A program made the translations under genes and the position numbers. From assembly GCA_003450915.1 (NCBI GenBank), contig DMEM01000111.1, forward strand, positions 1 through 10,415: 10,415 nt of DNA, in the 5' to 3' direction. Positions 1 through 6,580 of the stretch are shown here, in pieces. This DNA is from Alphaproteobacteria bacterium. GTDB taxonomy: Bacteria > Pseudomonadota > Alphaproteobacteria > UBA1280 > UBA12223. Below the pieces are notes generated by a model. The model worked only from the letters and a program-made list of their open reading frames with translations. It did no database searches and was not told the origin of the DNA. How positions within the stretch are numbered: the first letter of the stretch is position 1; every line of letters starts with the position of its first letter.

Positions 1-1
1 A

Positions 2-1129
2 GATCAAATTAATGCCTTTGCCACAAATGAAAAAGATATTGTAATTTACTCAGGTCTTATTGATAAAAGTACGAATGTAGAACAAGTTCAAGGTATTTTA
101 GCGCATGAATTAGGGCATTTAGTGGCTCAGCATCATGTTAAAACTAGAGTTAAGCAGTCACAAATGGGCATTTCAACAATTACAGGGGCTGTTTTAGGTG
201 TTGGGGCTGTAATTGCTGGGGCTCCTCAAGCTGGTTATGCTGCTATATTAGGTGGTAGTGCTGCTGACATGTCTCAAGCTTTAGCATATTCAAGAGAGCA
301 TGAAAATGAAGCGGACTCAATTGCTCTACAGCTTTTAAAAAAATCAGAAATAAGCGCTAAAGGTTTGGCTGACTTTTTTGCAATTCTACAACGTGAAGAG
401 CGTAACTTTTATAGAACTAGTCCAGAGTTTTTAAATACTCACCCTTCATCATCACGCAGGAAAGATTTTATTCGTGCTAATGTTTTAGTTGCTCTAGATG
501 AGAAAAAAGATCAAGAGTTTGAAATTTTTAAAGCAAAAGTAAGTGCTTTAACTAAAAAGCCTGCAAAAACAATCAGTAGTTATTCTTTAAAACAAGATTC
601 AGCAGGCAAGAGTTTAGCTTTAGCGGTTGCTTATAATTACCAAGGTTTATTTAAAGATTCTAAAAAAGAATTAGCAAAATCAAGAAAGCTAGGATTAGCT
701 GGTAAGTGGTATTATGATATTTTAGGTCAGTTTGAATATGAAAATGCTAAATTTGAAAACTCTATTGAAAGTTATCAAAAATCAGCAAAATCTGGTAATG
801 ACTCATGGATTTTAGATTTTCAAATAGCAGAAAGCTATTATTCTTTAAAAAATAAAAAGGCTTTAGATTATTTCCTTAAAGCAATTTCTAAATTTGAGTA
901 TTTTTATTATACATATAAAAGAATAGCTGATGTTTATGCTGATCATAAAGAAATGACTAAAGCTTATTATTATCTGACTTTATATAGCGCTAAAACTGAT
1001 GATGAGAAAGGAGCTAAAAGATATTTAGCTCTGGCGCAAAAGCAATACAAACAAGAAAATACAGAGGATTTAATCTTAAAACAGCAGTTAGATGATTTAG
1101 AATTGTTTTTTAGTAAAAAATCTAAATAA
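2..1129 (+). CDS. M48 family zinc metalloprotease with C-terminal TPR-like repeats (5' end missing)
   Basis: The reading frame is open from base 2 with no stop, so the gene starts left of the window. About 375 codons are present. An ATG- or GTG-based call at 122 would cut off the active site. The zinc motif HELGH is encoded at 104-118, and the usual third ligand lies in ENEAD (302-316), matching the ExxxD of M48 peptidases. A glycine/alanine-rich segment, likely membrane-associated, sits between the two motifs. The second half (about 600-1060) is helical with repeating Tyr/Ala/Leu patterns that resemble tetratricopeptide repeats. The architecture matches BepA/YfgC-like periplasmic proteases, which act in outer-membrane protein quality control; that role is inferred from the family. 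The signal peptide, if any, is outside the window. No convincing terminator follows. In many alphaproteobacteria a protease of this kind lies a few genes upstream of accB, as it does here. Confidence 0.9.
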   Translation, partial: DQINAFATNEKDIVIYSGLIDKSTNVEQVQGILAHELGHLVAQHHVKTRVKQSQMGISTITGAVLGVGAVIAGAPQAGYAAILGGSAADMSQALAYSREHENEADSIALQLLKKSEISAKGLADFFAILQREERNFYRTSPEFLNTHPSSSRRKDFIRANVLVALDEKKDQEFEIFKAKVSALTKKPAKTISSYSLKQDSAGKSLALAVAYNYQGLFKDSKKELAKSRKLGLAGKWYYDILGQFEYENAKFENSIESYQKSAKSGNDSWILDFQIAESYYSLKNKKALDYFLKAISKFEYFYYTYKRIADVYADHKEMTKAYYYLTLYSAKTDDEKGAKRYLALAQKQYKQENTEDLILKQQLDDLELFFSKKSK

Positions 1130-1167
1130 TGCAACTACCTAATATTCTTTACAGAAATTAAAAAATA

Positions 1168-1196
1168 TGTTAAATTGTTCTTGATAGATGTATAAA
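1168..1196 (+). promoter_or_regulatory. possible promoter for the 60-aa gene and accB
   Basis: A good -10 box, TATAAA, lies at 1191-1196, about 24 bases before the start codon at 1220. The only -35 candidate at 17 bp spacing is TGTTAA at 1168-1173, which is poor. The region is very AT-rich, so chance matches are likely. Confidence 0.3.
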
Positions 1197-1219
1197 AAAT
1201 ATTAAACTAAAGGTATGCT

Positions 1220-1402
1220 ATGGCACAATATCCTGATTTTACACAACAGATTTTACAATTAAAAGCGTTATCACAAGATTCAAGTGATAGCCAAAAGCAA
1301 AGACTTCTAGAAAAGTGGATTGAGCAACTTGATACCATCAATGAGCAAATTAAACACTTAGAAAAAATAGAAAAATTTGCACAAAGAGTTTCAAAAGACT
1401 AA
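1220..1402 (+). CDS. small helical protein of unknown function, upstream of accB
   Basis: This is a 60-codon frame starting with ATG behind an AAAGG ribosome binding site at about 1209-1213. It ends 20 bases before accB, so the two are probably co-transcribed. I do not recognise the family. The protein is charged, has no Cys, no signal peptide and no membrane segment. Residues about 22-56 (KQRLLEKWIEQL through EKIEKF) show a heptad-like spacing of hydrophobic residues, suggesting a short coiled coil or helical hairpin. In many alphaproteobacteria the genes before accB are a DsbA-type gene and aroQ; here only this small frame separates the M48 protease from accB. The ribosome site and tight spacing favour a real gene, but chance remains possible. 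Confidence 0.6.
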   Translation: MAQYPDFTQQILQLKALSQDSSDSQKQRLLEKWIEQLDTINEQIKHLEKIEKFAQRVSKD

Positions 1403-1422
1403 CTAAATTAAAGTGAGAAGAT

Positions 1423-1884
1423 ATGACTACAAACACTAAACAAGTTAAAGAATTAGTAGAACTATTAACAAAAAATAACTTAGATGAGCTTCTAATTGAA
1501 GACAAAGATTTAAAAATTCACCTAAAAAGAAATGGTGAGCCTAAAGTTATTGCAGCACCAGCTCCTGTAGTTGCAGCGCCAGTTGCACCAGCTGTAACTC
1601 AAACTCAAGCAGCACCAGTTGCAGCTCCTGTTGCTGAAGTAGCAGATGAGTCTAAAATGCTAAAATCACCAATGGTAGGTACATTTTATACTAAACCAGG
1701 CCCAGATGCAGACGTATTTGTAAAAGTAGGTGATAAAGTAAAAGTTGGTCAAGAAATTTGCATTATAGAAGCAATGAAAACAATGAATAGAATAGAATCT
1801 GATAGAAATGGTATCATTAAGCAAATTCTCCTTGAAGATGGTCAAGGTGTTGAGTTTGATGAGCCATTATTCATCATAGAATAA
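1423..1884 (+). CDS. accB: biotin carboxyl carrier protein of acetyl-CoA carboxylase
   Basis: AccB carries the biotin that AccC carboxylates and from which the carboxyltransferase makes malonyl-CoA, the first committed step of fatty acid synthesis in the cytoplasm. The 153-residue length is typical. Residues 1-37 form the helical N-terminal segment. Residues about 43-73 are an Ala/Pro/Val-rich flexible linker. Residues about 79-153 are the biotinyl domain, beginning KSPMVGTFY and with the biotinylated lysine at K119 in EAMKTMN. Thr follows the lysine where E. coli has Met; this variant is, to my knowledge, common in alphaproteobacteria. The start codon follows a GTGAGAAG-type ribosome site. 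The gene probably forms an operon with the 60-aa gene upstream. Downstream, a weak terminator and a repeat separate it from accC, whereas accBC are often tightly linked. Confidence 0.97.
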   Translation: MTTNTKQVKELVELLTKNNLDELLIEDKDLKIHLKRNGEPKVIAAPAPVVAAPVAPAVTQTQAAPVAAPVAEVADESKMLKSPMVGTFYTKPGPDADVFVKVGDKVKVGQEICIIEAMKTMNRIESDRNGIIKQILLEDGQGVEFDEPLFIIE

Positions 1885-1896
1885 TGCTAATTTGGC

Positions 1897-1917
1897 AGAC
1901 TTTTTAGTCTATTTTTT
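1897..1917 (+). terminator. weak intrinsic terminator after accB
   Basis: A perfect 5-bp stem AGACT/AGTCT (1897-1901 with 1906-1910) and TTTT loop is followed after one A by six T. It lies 12 bases after the accB stop. The stem is short, so termination may be partial and some read-through into accC is likely. Confidence 0.45.
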
Positions 1918-1995
1918 ATCTCATGTACTAAACTGTACACTTTAATAAAAAATAAATTAAAAACTCAAGCCAAACTAAACATTATTTAAAGCTTT

Positions 1996-2061
1996 GTTAT
2001 TCTAGGTTTTGTTACCCCCCCCAGAATGACATCGCACGTTATCCTGAATTTATTTCAGGAT
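1996..2061. repeat. two-hairpin intergenic palindromic repeat with a C8 tract
   Basis: The first arm pair is GTTATTCT (1996-2003) with AGAATGAC (2023-2030), pairing fully if one G-T wobble is allowed; its loop contains eight consecutive C (2015-2022). The second is a perfect 8-bp inverted repeat ATCCTGAA/TTCAGGAT (2041-2048 and 2054-2061) with a 5-base loop. TCTAGG occurs at both outer edges (2001-2006 and 2063-2068). Sequences containing TCCTGAATTTATTTCAGGA are, from memory, widespread dispersed intergenic repeats in several bacterial genomes, including AT-rich alphaproteobacteria. Only one copy is in the window, so the dispersed nature is inferred. It lies just before accC. Confidence 0.65.
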
Positions 2062-2091
2062 CTCTAGGAAAACTAAAAAGAGATTAAAAAA

Positions 2092-3435
2092 ATGTTCAAA
2101 AAAATATTAATTGCTAATAGAGGTGAAATCGCAGCTAGAATTCATAGAGCTTGCCGTGATATGGGAATTCAAACTGTTGCTGTTCACTCAACAGCAGATG
2201 CAGATGCTATTCATGTGAAAATGGCTAATGAGTCTGTTTGTATTGGTCCAAAAGCACCAAAAGATTCATACTTAAATATGGCAGCTATTCTTTCAGCTGC
2301 TGAAATTACAAATGCTGAGGCTATTCACCCTGGTTATGGTTTCTTATCTGAAAATGCTAAGTTTGCTCAAATGGTAACAGAAGCTGGTTTTGAATATATC
2401 GGCCCTAACCCTGAACATATAGAACTAATGGGAGATAAAATCACAGCTATTAAATATGTTCAAGAATTAGGCTTACCAACAATTCCTGGTTCGAATGGTG
2501 GAGTTGAAGATGTTGATCATGCTTGTCGTATTGCAGAAGAAATTGGTTACCCTGTAATTGCTAAAGCAACAGCAGGTGGCGGTGGTAGAGGTATGACAAT
2601 TGCATTTAATGAAGCGGAGTTACGTTCAGGTTTTAAAGTTGCTCAAACAGAAGCAAAAGCTGGTTTTGGCGATGATACAATGTTTGTTGAAAAGTTTTTA
2701 GAAAATCCCAAACATATCGAAATTCAAGTTTTGGGTGATAAACATGGTAATGTTATTCACTTAGGTGAAAGAGACTGCTCTTTACAACGTCGTCATCAAA
2801 AAGTAGTTGAAGAAGCTCCTTCATCAATTCTATCAGCAGATGAAAGAAATGAGCTAGGTGAATTATGTGTTAAAGCATGTGAAAAAATGGGTTATGTAGG
2901 AGCTGGTACTTTTGAATTCTTATTTGAAAATGATAAATTCTACTTTATTGAGATGAATACTCGTATTCAAGTAGAGCACCCTGTTACAGAGCTTATTAAC
3001 GGTGTTGATTTGATTGCAGAGCAAATTAAAGTAGCTTATGGTGAAGAATTAGAGCTAAAAGGCATTAAGTTAAGACCTCGTGGCCACTCTATTGAATGTC
3101 GTATTAACGCAGAAGATCCAAAAACATTTATGCCAAGCCCTGGTAAAGTTACAGATTACTTTACACCAGGTGGTTTAGGTATTAGAGTTGACTCTGCTTT
3201 ATACCCTGAGTATACAATCCCTGTGTATTATGATTCAATGGTTGCAAAGCTTATTGTTCATGGAGCAACAAGAGATCAGGCAATCGCTAGAATGAAACGT
3301 GCATTAGAAGAATTCGTGATCGGTGGTATAAAAACAAATATACCATTACATAGGAAAATCATGGAATCTGAAGAGTTTATCTCTGGTAAGTACAGCGTAA
3401 AAGATCTAGAAGATATCATTAAAAGAGTAAAATAA
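2092..3435 (+). CDS. accC: biotin carboxylase subunit of acetyl-CoA carboxylase
   Basis: AccC uses ATP and bicarbonate to carboxylate biotin on AccB. At 447 residues it is close to the 449 of the E. coli enzyme. The N-terminal domain opens with KILIANRGEIAARI. The ATP-grasp region carries the glycine loop GGGGRGM at 162-168, preceded by nucleotide-binding K158. RRHQKVVEEAPS follows at about residues 233-244. The metal- and bicarbonate-binding segment EMNTRIQVEHPVTE starts at E287, with catalytic R291. The C-terminal domain is complete to about residue 447. All key residues appear intact. The start codon has only a modest AAGAGA ribosome site about 8 bases upstream. The gene sits 207 bases after accB behind a terminator and repeat, so it may have its own promoter, though I could not identify one with confidence. 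It runs 17 bases before hpt, probably as one operon. Confidence 0.98.
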   Translation: MFKKILIANRGEIAARIHRACRDMGIQTVAVHSTADADAIHVKMANESVCIGPKAPKDSYLNMAAILSAAEITNAEAIHPGYGFLSENAKFAQMVTEAGFEYIGPNPEHIELMGDKITAIKYVQELGLPTIPGSNGGVEDVDHACRIAEEIGYPVIAKATAGGGGRGMTIAFNEAELRSGFKVAQTEAKAGFGDDTMFVEKFLENPKHIEIQVLGDKHGNVIHLGERDCSLQRRHQKVVEEAPSSILSADERNELGELCVKACEKMGYVGAGTFEFLFENDKFYFIEMNTRIQVEHPVTELINGVDLIAEQIKVAYGEELELKGIKLRPRGHSIECRINAEDPKTFMPSPGKVTDYFTPGGLGIRVDSALYPEYTIPVYYDSMVAKLIVHGATRDQAIARMKRALEEFVIGGIKTNIPLHRKIMESEEFISGKYSVKDLEDIIKRVK

Positions 3436-3452
3436 TTTAAGGGAAAAGCGCC

Positions 3453-3995
3453 ATGCAAAAATTAATGCAACCTTTATATAGCAAACAAGTAATTGCTAAT
3501 AGAGTTGAAAGATTAGCCGACGAACTTAACAAAAAGTATAAGAGCGAAGCTAATGTGAATTTAGTTGTAACATTAAATGGCGCTTTTATTTTTGCTGCAG
3601 ACTTGATCAGAAAATTACAATTTCCGGTTACGTTATATTTTGCAGGATCTGTAACAAGTAAAGTTGAGCAAGTGGCAGATACTAGAATTAATTCAAACGC
3701 ATTACCAGCTTCTTTTGGTAATCAGCCAGTTTTAATTCTTGAGGATATTATTGACTCAGGTAAAACAATTACAGCTTTAAGAAAAGTAGTTGCAGAAAAA
3801 TATGCTGCAAGTATTGAAATTATTGCTTTAATTAAGCGTCAATCATGCAATATAGCACCAAACTATTGCTGCTTTACCATTCCAGATGGAATGTTTATTG
3901 TTGGTTACGGTTTAGATCTTGATAATCGTTATAGAGAATTACCAGGAATCTTCACAATTGATTGTACGATGAATAAGGGTTCGAATGTTTGTTAA
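3453..3995 (+). CDS. hpt: hypoxanthine (guanine) phosphoribosyltransferase
   Basis: The enzyme salvages hypoxanthine or guanine by transferring phosphoribose from PRPP. The 180-residue length fits the bacterial family. The PRPP-binding signature is at residues 94-106, with E97 and D98 in LEDIIDSGKTI. The pyrophosphate loop LNGAFIFAADL is at 41-51; many relatives have Lys where this has Asn42. The C-terminal signature GLDLDNRYRELPGI at 153-166 is strongly typical. The flexible active-site loop region (about 62-85, FAGSVTSK and after) differs from the usual SSYG form, so substrate preference cannot be stated. A GGGAAAAG-like ribosome site precedes the ATG, 17 bases after accC, so the two are likely co-transcribed; no metabolic link is implied. 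Purine salvage would suit a nutrient-dependent lifestyle, but that is inference. Confidence 0.92.
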   Translation: MQKLMQPLYSKQVIANRVERLADELNKKYKSEANVNLVVTLNGAFIFAADLIRKLQFPVTLYFAGSVTSKVEQVADTRINSNALPASFGNQPVLILEDIIDSGKTITALRKVVAEKYAASIEIIALIKRQSCNIAPNYCCFTIPDGMFIVGYGLDLDNRYRELPGIFTIDCTMNKGSNVC

Positions 3996-4181
3996 ATAAT
4001 TGCTAATTTTGCGACCCTTTTACTTGTTTTTTGCCACCTACCGTAGATTTCTACGCTAAAGCTAAAAAAAAGATAAAACTCTCATCAAAATTATCTAATT
4101 ATTATTTGTACAGTTAAAAGTTATATCGCGTCATTGACACAGCTCCCCAATCTTAACCAAAAATACAAAAGTATAAAGTAA

Positions 4182-4532
4182 ATGAACCTAGACCAATTAT
4201 TATTCACTCTTCAAAACTTTGATATAGCCTTTAATTATGTATTAGAGACATATCCTGTTATCATTTATGGAGTGTATTTTGCTTTTGCAGCATCAATAGG
4301 CTCATTTTTAGGCTGTTGTTTTTATCGTCTACCGCGTAAAATGTCTTTGCTTAATCCGAAGCGTAGTTTTTGCCCTAACTGCAAAACAGAGTTAGTCTTT
4401 TGGGATTTAGTGCCAATTTTCTCTTATATATTTCTAAGAGCTAAATGTCGTCATTGCGGTATTAAAATTGCTCCAACTTACTTTATTATTGAGGTTTTAA
4501 CTATAGTAATAATGTTTATGTTAATAATTTAA
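4182..4532 (+). CDS. stand-alone N-terminal domain of type IV prepilin peptidase (A24 N-domain), no catalytic domain
   Basis: The 116-residue protein matches only the N-terminal, zinc-binding part of GspO/PilD-type enzymes. Residues 27-47 are a membrane segment ending in GSFLGCCFYRLPR (40-52). The cytoplasmic loop has the paired motifs C64-x2-C67 and C89-x2-C92, which bind zinc in relatives. APTYFIIEVLT (97-107) leads into a second membrane helix. Full prepilin peptidases are roughly twice this length and carry two catalytic aspartates, one in a GxGD motif, in the C-terminal part; none of that is here or elsewhere in the window. The C-terminus is followed by a clear terminator, so the short form looks stable rather than freshly broken. 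It lies about 680 bases before four pilin-like genes. It could pair with a catalytic domain encoded elsewhere, or be a decayed remnant. No convincing promoter was found in 3996-4181. Confidence 0.75.
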   Translation: MNLDQLLFTLQNFDIAFNYVLETYPVIIYGVYFAFAASIGSFLGCCFYRLPRKMSLLNPKRSFCPNCKTELVFWDLVPIFSYIFLRAKCRHCGIKIAPTYFIIEVLTIVIMFMLII

Positions 4533-4546
4533 AGTAAATAAAAAAC

Positions 4547-4573
4547 AATCCTGCTTTTAAAGTAGGGTTTTTT
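4547..4573 (+). terminator. intrinsic terminator after the prepilin-peptidase-like gene
   Basis: An 8-bp stem CCTGCTTT/AAAGTAGG (4550-4557 with 4559-4566, one G-T pair) is extendable outward by about three pairs and followed by six T at 4568-4573. The minimal loop is one base, so the innermost pairs are probably open. It lies 15 bases after the stop. Confidence 0.8.
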
Positions 4574-4577
4574 AGTA

Positions 4578-4605
4578 TTGACAAAAAGCTCAAAAGGATT
4601 ATAAT
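4578..4605 (+). promoter_or_regulatory. near-consensus sigma-70 promoter
   Basis: TTGACA (4578-4583) and TATAAT (4600-4605) are both exact consensus boxes, with a 16-bp spacer. They lie just after a terminator and about 41 bases before the start codon at 4646. This is the strongest promoter match in the window and should give fairly strong housekeeping expression of the downstream gene. Confidence 0.8.
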
Positions 4606-4645
4606 TCAAGTTCATTTTTTATAATTATGAGGTACTATAACGTTT

Positions 4646-5095
4646 ATGAAAATAATACTTACACTATTATTAATTACCCTATCATTTACTAGCTCATATG
4701 CTGCAACACCTAAAAACAGTGATTCAAAAAAAGATGTTAAAAAAGTAGCACAGGTTATTAATCCTAAGACAATAGAAAAAGAAACTATAGTAGTTGCAGG
4801 TTCACATCTTGTAAAAAAAGATAATTCTAAAAAGAATATTGCAAAAGGTGTTTTTGCTGGTGTTGTTGTAGCTGAAATAATAGATGAAGTTGGCGATGCT
4901 TTAGAAGATGATGATGAGCCACTAAGTGGTATTATTCCAACTTTAGATTCAATGATTGAATCAAATTTAGAAGATAAAAAAGAAGATTTTCAAACAAATG
5001 ATGAAGATGATTATCCTCCTTTCGGACTATTTAGTATGTTTTTCTTAATATTATTTGGCATTTTTTCGATTATGATTGCGAATAAAAAGCAGTAA
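4646..5095 (+). CDS. unknown exported or membrane-anchored protein beside the pilin genes
   Basis: I do not recognise this 149-residue protein. Residues 1-19 form a typical signal peptide (short basic start, LTLLLITLSF core, cleavage probably after SYA). A Lys-rich segment follows (21-70). Residues about 68-84 (KGVFAGVVVAEIIDEVG) are weakly hydrophobic, and 85-123 is strongly acidic with many Asp/Glu. Residues about 125-145 (PFGLFSMFFLILFGIF and on) form a membrane helix with a short basic tail, so the C-terminus likely faces the cytoplasm and the middle lies outside the inner membrane. GAGG at 4629-4632 is 13 bases before the ATG. The gene is a single-gene unit, bounded by a consensus promoter and a strong terminator. 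Its place between the prepilin-peptidase-like gene and the pilins suggests, without proof, a role in the same surface structure. Confidence 0.75.
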   Translation: MKIILTLLLITLSFTSSYAATPKNSDSKKDVKKVAQVINPKTIEKETIVVAGSHLVKKDNSKKNIAKGVFAGVVVAEIIDEVGDALEDDDEPLSGIIPTLDSMIESNLEDKKEDFQTNDEDDYPPFGLFSMFFLILFGIFSIMIANKKQ

Positions 5096-5116
5096 AATAG
5101 CAACACACGTTTTCTT

Positions 5117-5142
5117 AAACCTCCCTTTTGGGAGGTTTTTTT
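5117..5142 (+). terminator. strong intrinsic terminator
   Basis: A perfect 9-bp stem AAACCTCCC/GGGAGGTTT (5117-5125 with 5130-5138) and TTTT loop overlaps a run of seven T (5136-5142). It lies 22 bases after the stop of the preceding gene and isolates it from the pilin operon. Confidence 0.92.
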
Positions 5143-5143
5143 A

Positions 5144-5172
5144 TTGCAATGATTATGTTCTGAATTTATACT
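5144..5172 (+). promoter_or_regulatory. probable promoter of the pilin-like operon
   Basis: TTGCAA (5144-5149) and TATACT (5167-5172) are separated by 17 bp, each one or two bases from consensus. They directly follow the terminator and lie 40 bases before the first pilin start. No comparable promoter was seen between the four pilin genes. Confidence 0.6.
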
Positions 5173-5211
5173 TTAAAATAAGAGAAATTATAAACAAATT
5201 GGGAAGTTATT

Positions 5212-5844
5212 ATGTTAAATAAAGGTGCAATGTTTGGGCTTGATGCAAGGATTGCGTTAGCAATATTTGGAGCGTTGTCTGTAATATCAGGCGCAGCACT
5301 ATATTCAGCAATTCAACATGCAAAAGTAACTGCAATAGCAACAGAAATAACAGAAGTTGCTAAAGCTGTTGAGCAGTTCATGTTAGATACAGGGCAAGAT
5401 ATTCCTCATATAACTGAAGCTGATAAGTCTAAAACATCAGATTTGTTATATACAGATCATTTAATATCTAGTACAGTTCAAGGCTGGAAGGGGCCGTATC
5501 TAGCATTTACGGATACTGGATCAAATAACGATAGAATAGAAATTGATAGAAATGAACCTAAAAATATTATTATTTTAAGAGCTTCTAATAAGACTTGGGG
5601 TGGTTTGCATACTGTTGCAGCTAATTTTACAGATTGGAGCTGTGCAGGGGCAATAAAGTGTCATATGTATGTTCTTTCAGAGTGGTACGATAATAGAGCT
5701 TTTGTAGAGGCTTTAGATAAATACTTTGATGGAGTTGTTGATTATAATTCTGGCAGACTTAGAGTTAGAGAGTGGGATAACTTGTCACCGGTTAAGTTTA
5801 CAGTTTATTATGAAATAGGGCCAATGATGGGTAATTATGGTTAA
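5212..5844 (+). CDS. type IV pilin / pseudopilin-like protein, paralog 1 (short leader)
   Basis: This 210-residue protein is the first of four paralogs and the only one with a short leader, MLNKGAMFGLDAR, followed by a hydrophobic helix (about 14-34). The start has a GGGAAG ribosome site. The hydrophobic N-terminal helix followed by a soluble domain fits type IV pilins and type II secretion pseudopilins. The cleavage region is atypical: aligning Gly20 with the conserved helix glycine puts Asp11 where Glu5 is expected and cleavage after Ala6, not the usual Gly; cleavage after Gly5 or Gly9 is also possible. The soluble domain has WKGPY (92-96), as in GspG-type pseudopilins, a Cys pair C144/C150 that could form a disulfide, and DGVVDYNSGRLR (173-184), an Asp/Gly loop recalling the GspG calcium site. 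Function as a pilus or secretion-filament subunit is inferred. The next gene begins 19 bases downstream. Confidence 0.8.
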   Translation: MLNKGAMFGLDARIALAIFGALSVISGAALYSAIQHAKVTAIATEITEVAKAVEQFMLDTGQDIPHITEADKSKTSDLLYTDHLISSTVQGWKGPYLAFTDTGSNNDRIEIDRNEPKNIIILRASNKTWGGLHTVAANFTDWSCAGAIKCHMYVLSEWYDNRAFVEALDKYFDGVVDYNSGRLRVREWDNLSPVKFTVYYEIGPMMGNYG

Positions 5845-5863
5845 TAGTTAGGAGTTTTTTATA

Positions 5864-6568
5864 GTGATTAATTTAAAAAAGAGAGCAATATTCGAACTCT
5901 TAGGAGTGTTAAAAAAACAATCTGGGAAATTGTTTTTAGCGAAAAGGCATAACGTTGATTCACAAGAAGCACGCGGCAGCCACAAGTTCAAACGCGGAGC
6001 AATGTTTGGTCTTGACGCCAGAATAGCGTTAGCAATTTTTGGAGCATTGTCAGTAATTTCAGGTGCAGCTTTATATTCTGCTATTAAACAAGCAAATACA
6101 ACTCAGGTAGTAGCACAATTACAAGAATATGCTAAAGGTATAGAGCAGTATCTATTAGATACAGGAGGGGACATTTCTACTGTAAATGAACAGGTAAATG
6201 CCATTAACTTAGTTGAGAATAAAGACAGCAACGTGGGCTGGAGTGGACCTTACTTTTCAGCAAAAAAATCAGTAAATGATTTTGAATTATTAGATATACC
6301 TTACGGTTCAAATAAACATATGTTTATTAAAGAGGCAAAAGCATCAATTAGTTGGTCGGATCCAGGTGCTGCAGATTGCGATGGATCGAATGATTGTTAT
6401 TTATGGGTAGAGCTAAATTGTTTTTCAAATATAGAAGTTAAAACTTTAGATATAGTGTTTGACGGCGTCAACGACTCTGCAAACGGTAAGTTTAGGTATG
6501 CATCATGCCCAAGTGATCCGATCACGTATAAATTTTATTATCAAACGGTAAGAACAATAAATCAATAG
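5864..6568 (+). CDS. pilin/pseudopilin-like protein, paralog 2 (diverged long leader)
   Basis: The 234-residue frame begins with GTG behind GGAG at 5851-5854, 9 bases upstream, which supports the long form. Its first 44 residues are an extended leader, and KRGAMFGLDAR then precedes the same hydrophobic helix as paralog 1. The leader starts KKRAIFELLG, a worn copy of KKGAMFGLEG in paralogs 3 and 4, and contains GKLFLAKR, comparable to GSIFLASLRR there. The soluble domain keeps WSGPY (126-130), the Cys pair C172/C178 and DGVNDSANGKFR (200-211); C186 and C215 are extra. The start to GAMFGLD spacing is too long for a usual type IVa leader of about six residues. An alternative is internal initiation at the ATG of GAMFG (6001-6003), which has GGAG close by, but the insertion keeps frame and lacks stops. 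Probably in one operon with its neighbours. Confidence 0.8.
   Translation: MINLKKRAIFELLGVLKKQSGKLFLAKRHNVDSQEARGSHKFKRGAMFGLDARIALAIFGALSVISGAALYSAIKQANTTQVVAQLQEYAKGIEQYLLDTGGDISTVNEQVNAINLVENKDSNVGWSGPYFSAKKSVNDFELLDIPYGSNKHMFIKEAKASISWSDPGAADCDGSNDCYLWVELNCFSNIEVKTLDIVFDGVNDSANGKFRYASCPSDPITYKFYYQTVRTINQ
5885..5998 (+). repeat. 114-bp leader insertion unit in paralog 2
   Basis: The unit runs from GCAAT at 5885 to the matching GCAAT at 5999, an offset of 114 bp or 38 codons. Its first half aligns with the 129-bp units of paralogs 3 and 4 (shared GCAAT, GAGTGTTAA and TTTTTAGCGA), but the second half is different. It contains a perfect 9-bp stem AAAAACAAT/ATTGTTTTT (5913-5921 with 5929-5937, 7-base loop) at the position of the hairpin in the other copies. 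Confidence 0.65.
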
Positions 6569-6580
6569 GAGTTTACAAAT

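Noticed and set aside
122..1129. GTG start at 122 for the M48 protease
   Set aside because: The frame is open to the left edge and the HELGH motif at 104-118 lies upstream, so 122 is an internal codon.
3276..3458. 60-codon minus-strand frame across the accC end
   Set aside because: It lies almost wholly antisense to conserved accC codons, matches no family and is a shadow frame.
1881..4030. About 40 bases after accB (from 1881) resemble about 40 bases after hpt (from 3996), sharing GCTAATTT, a GAC and a late T6 run
   Set aside because: The match needs several gaps in very AT-rich sequence and the hairpin is not kept in the second copy; chance is likely.
4006..4090. Possible terminator or small RNA after hpt, with inverted repeat CGTAG/CTACG near 4040-4053
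   Set aside because: The stem is only 5 bp and no T-run follows on either strand.
4134..4175. TTGACA at 4134 as a -35 box for the prepilin-peptidase-like gene
   Set aside because: No acceptable -10 box lies 15-19 bp downstream.
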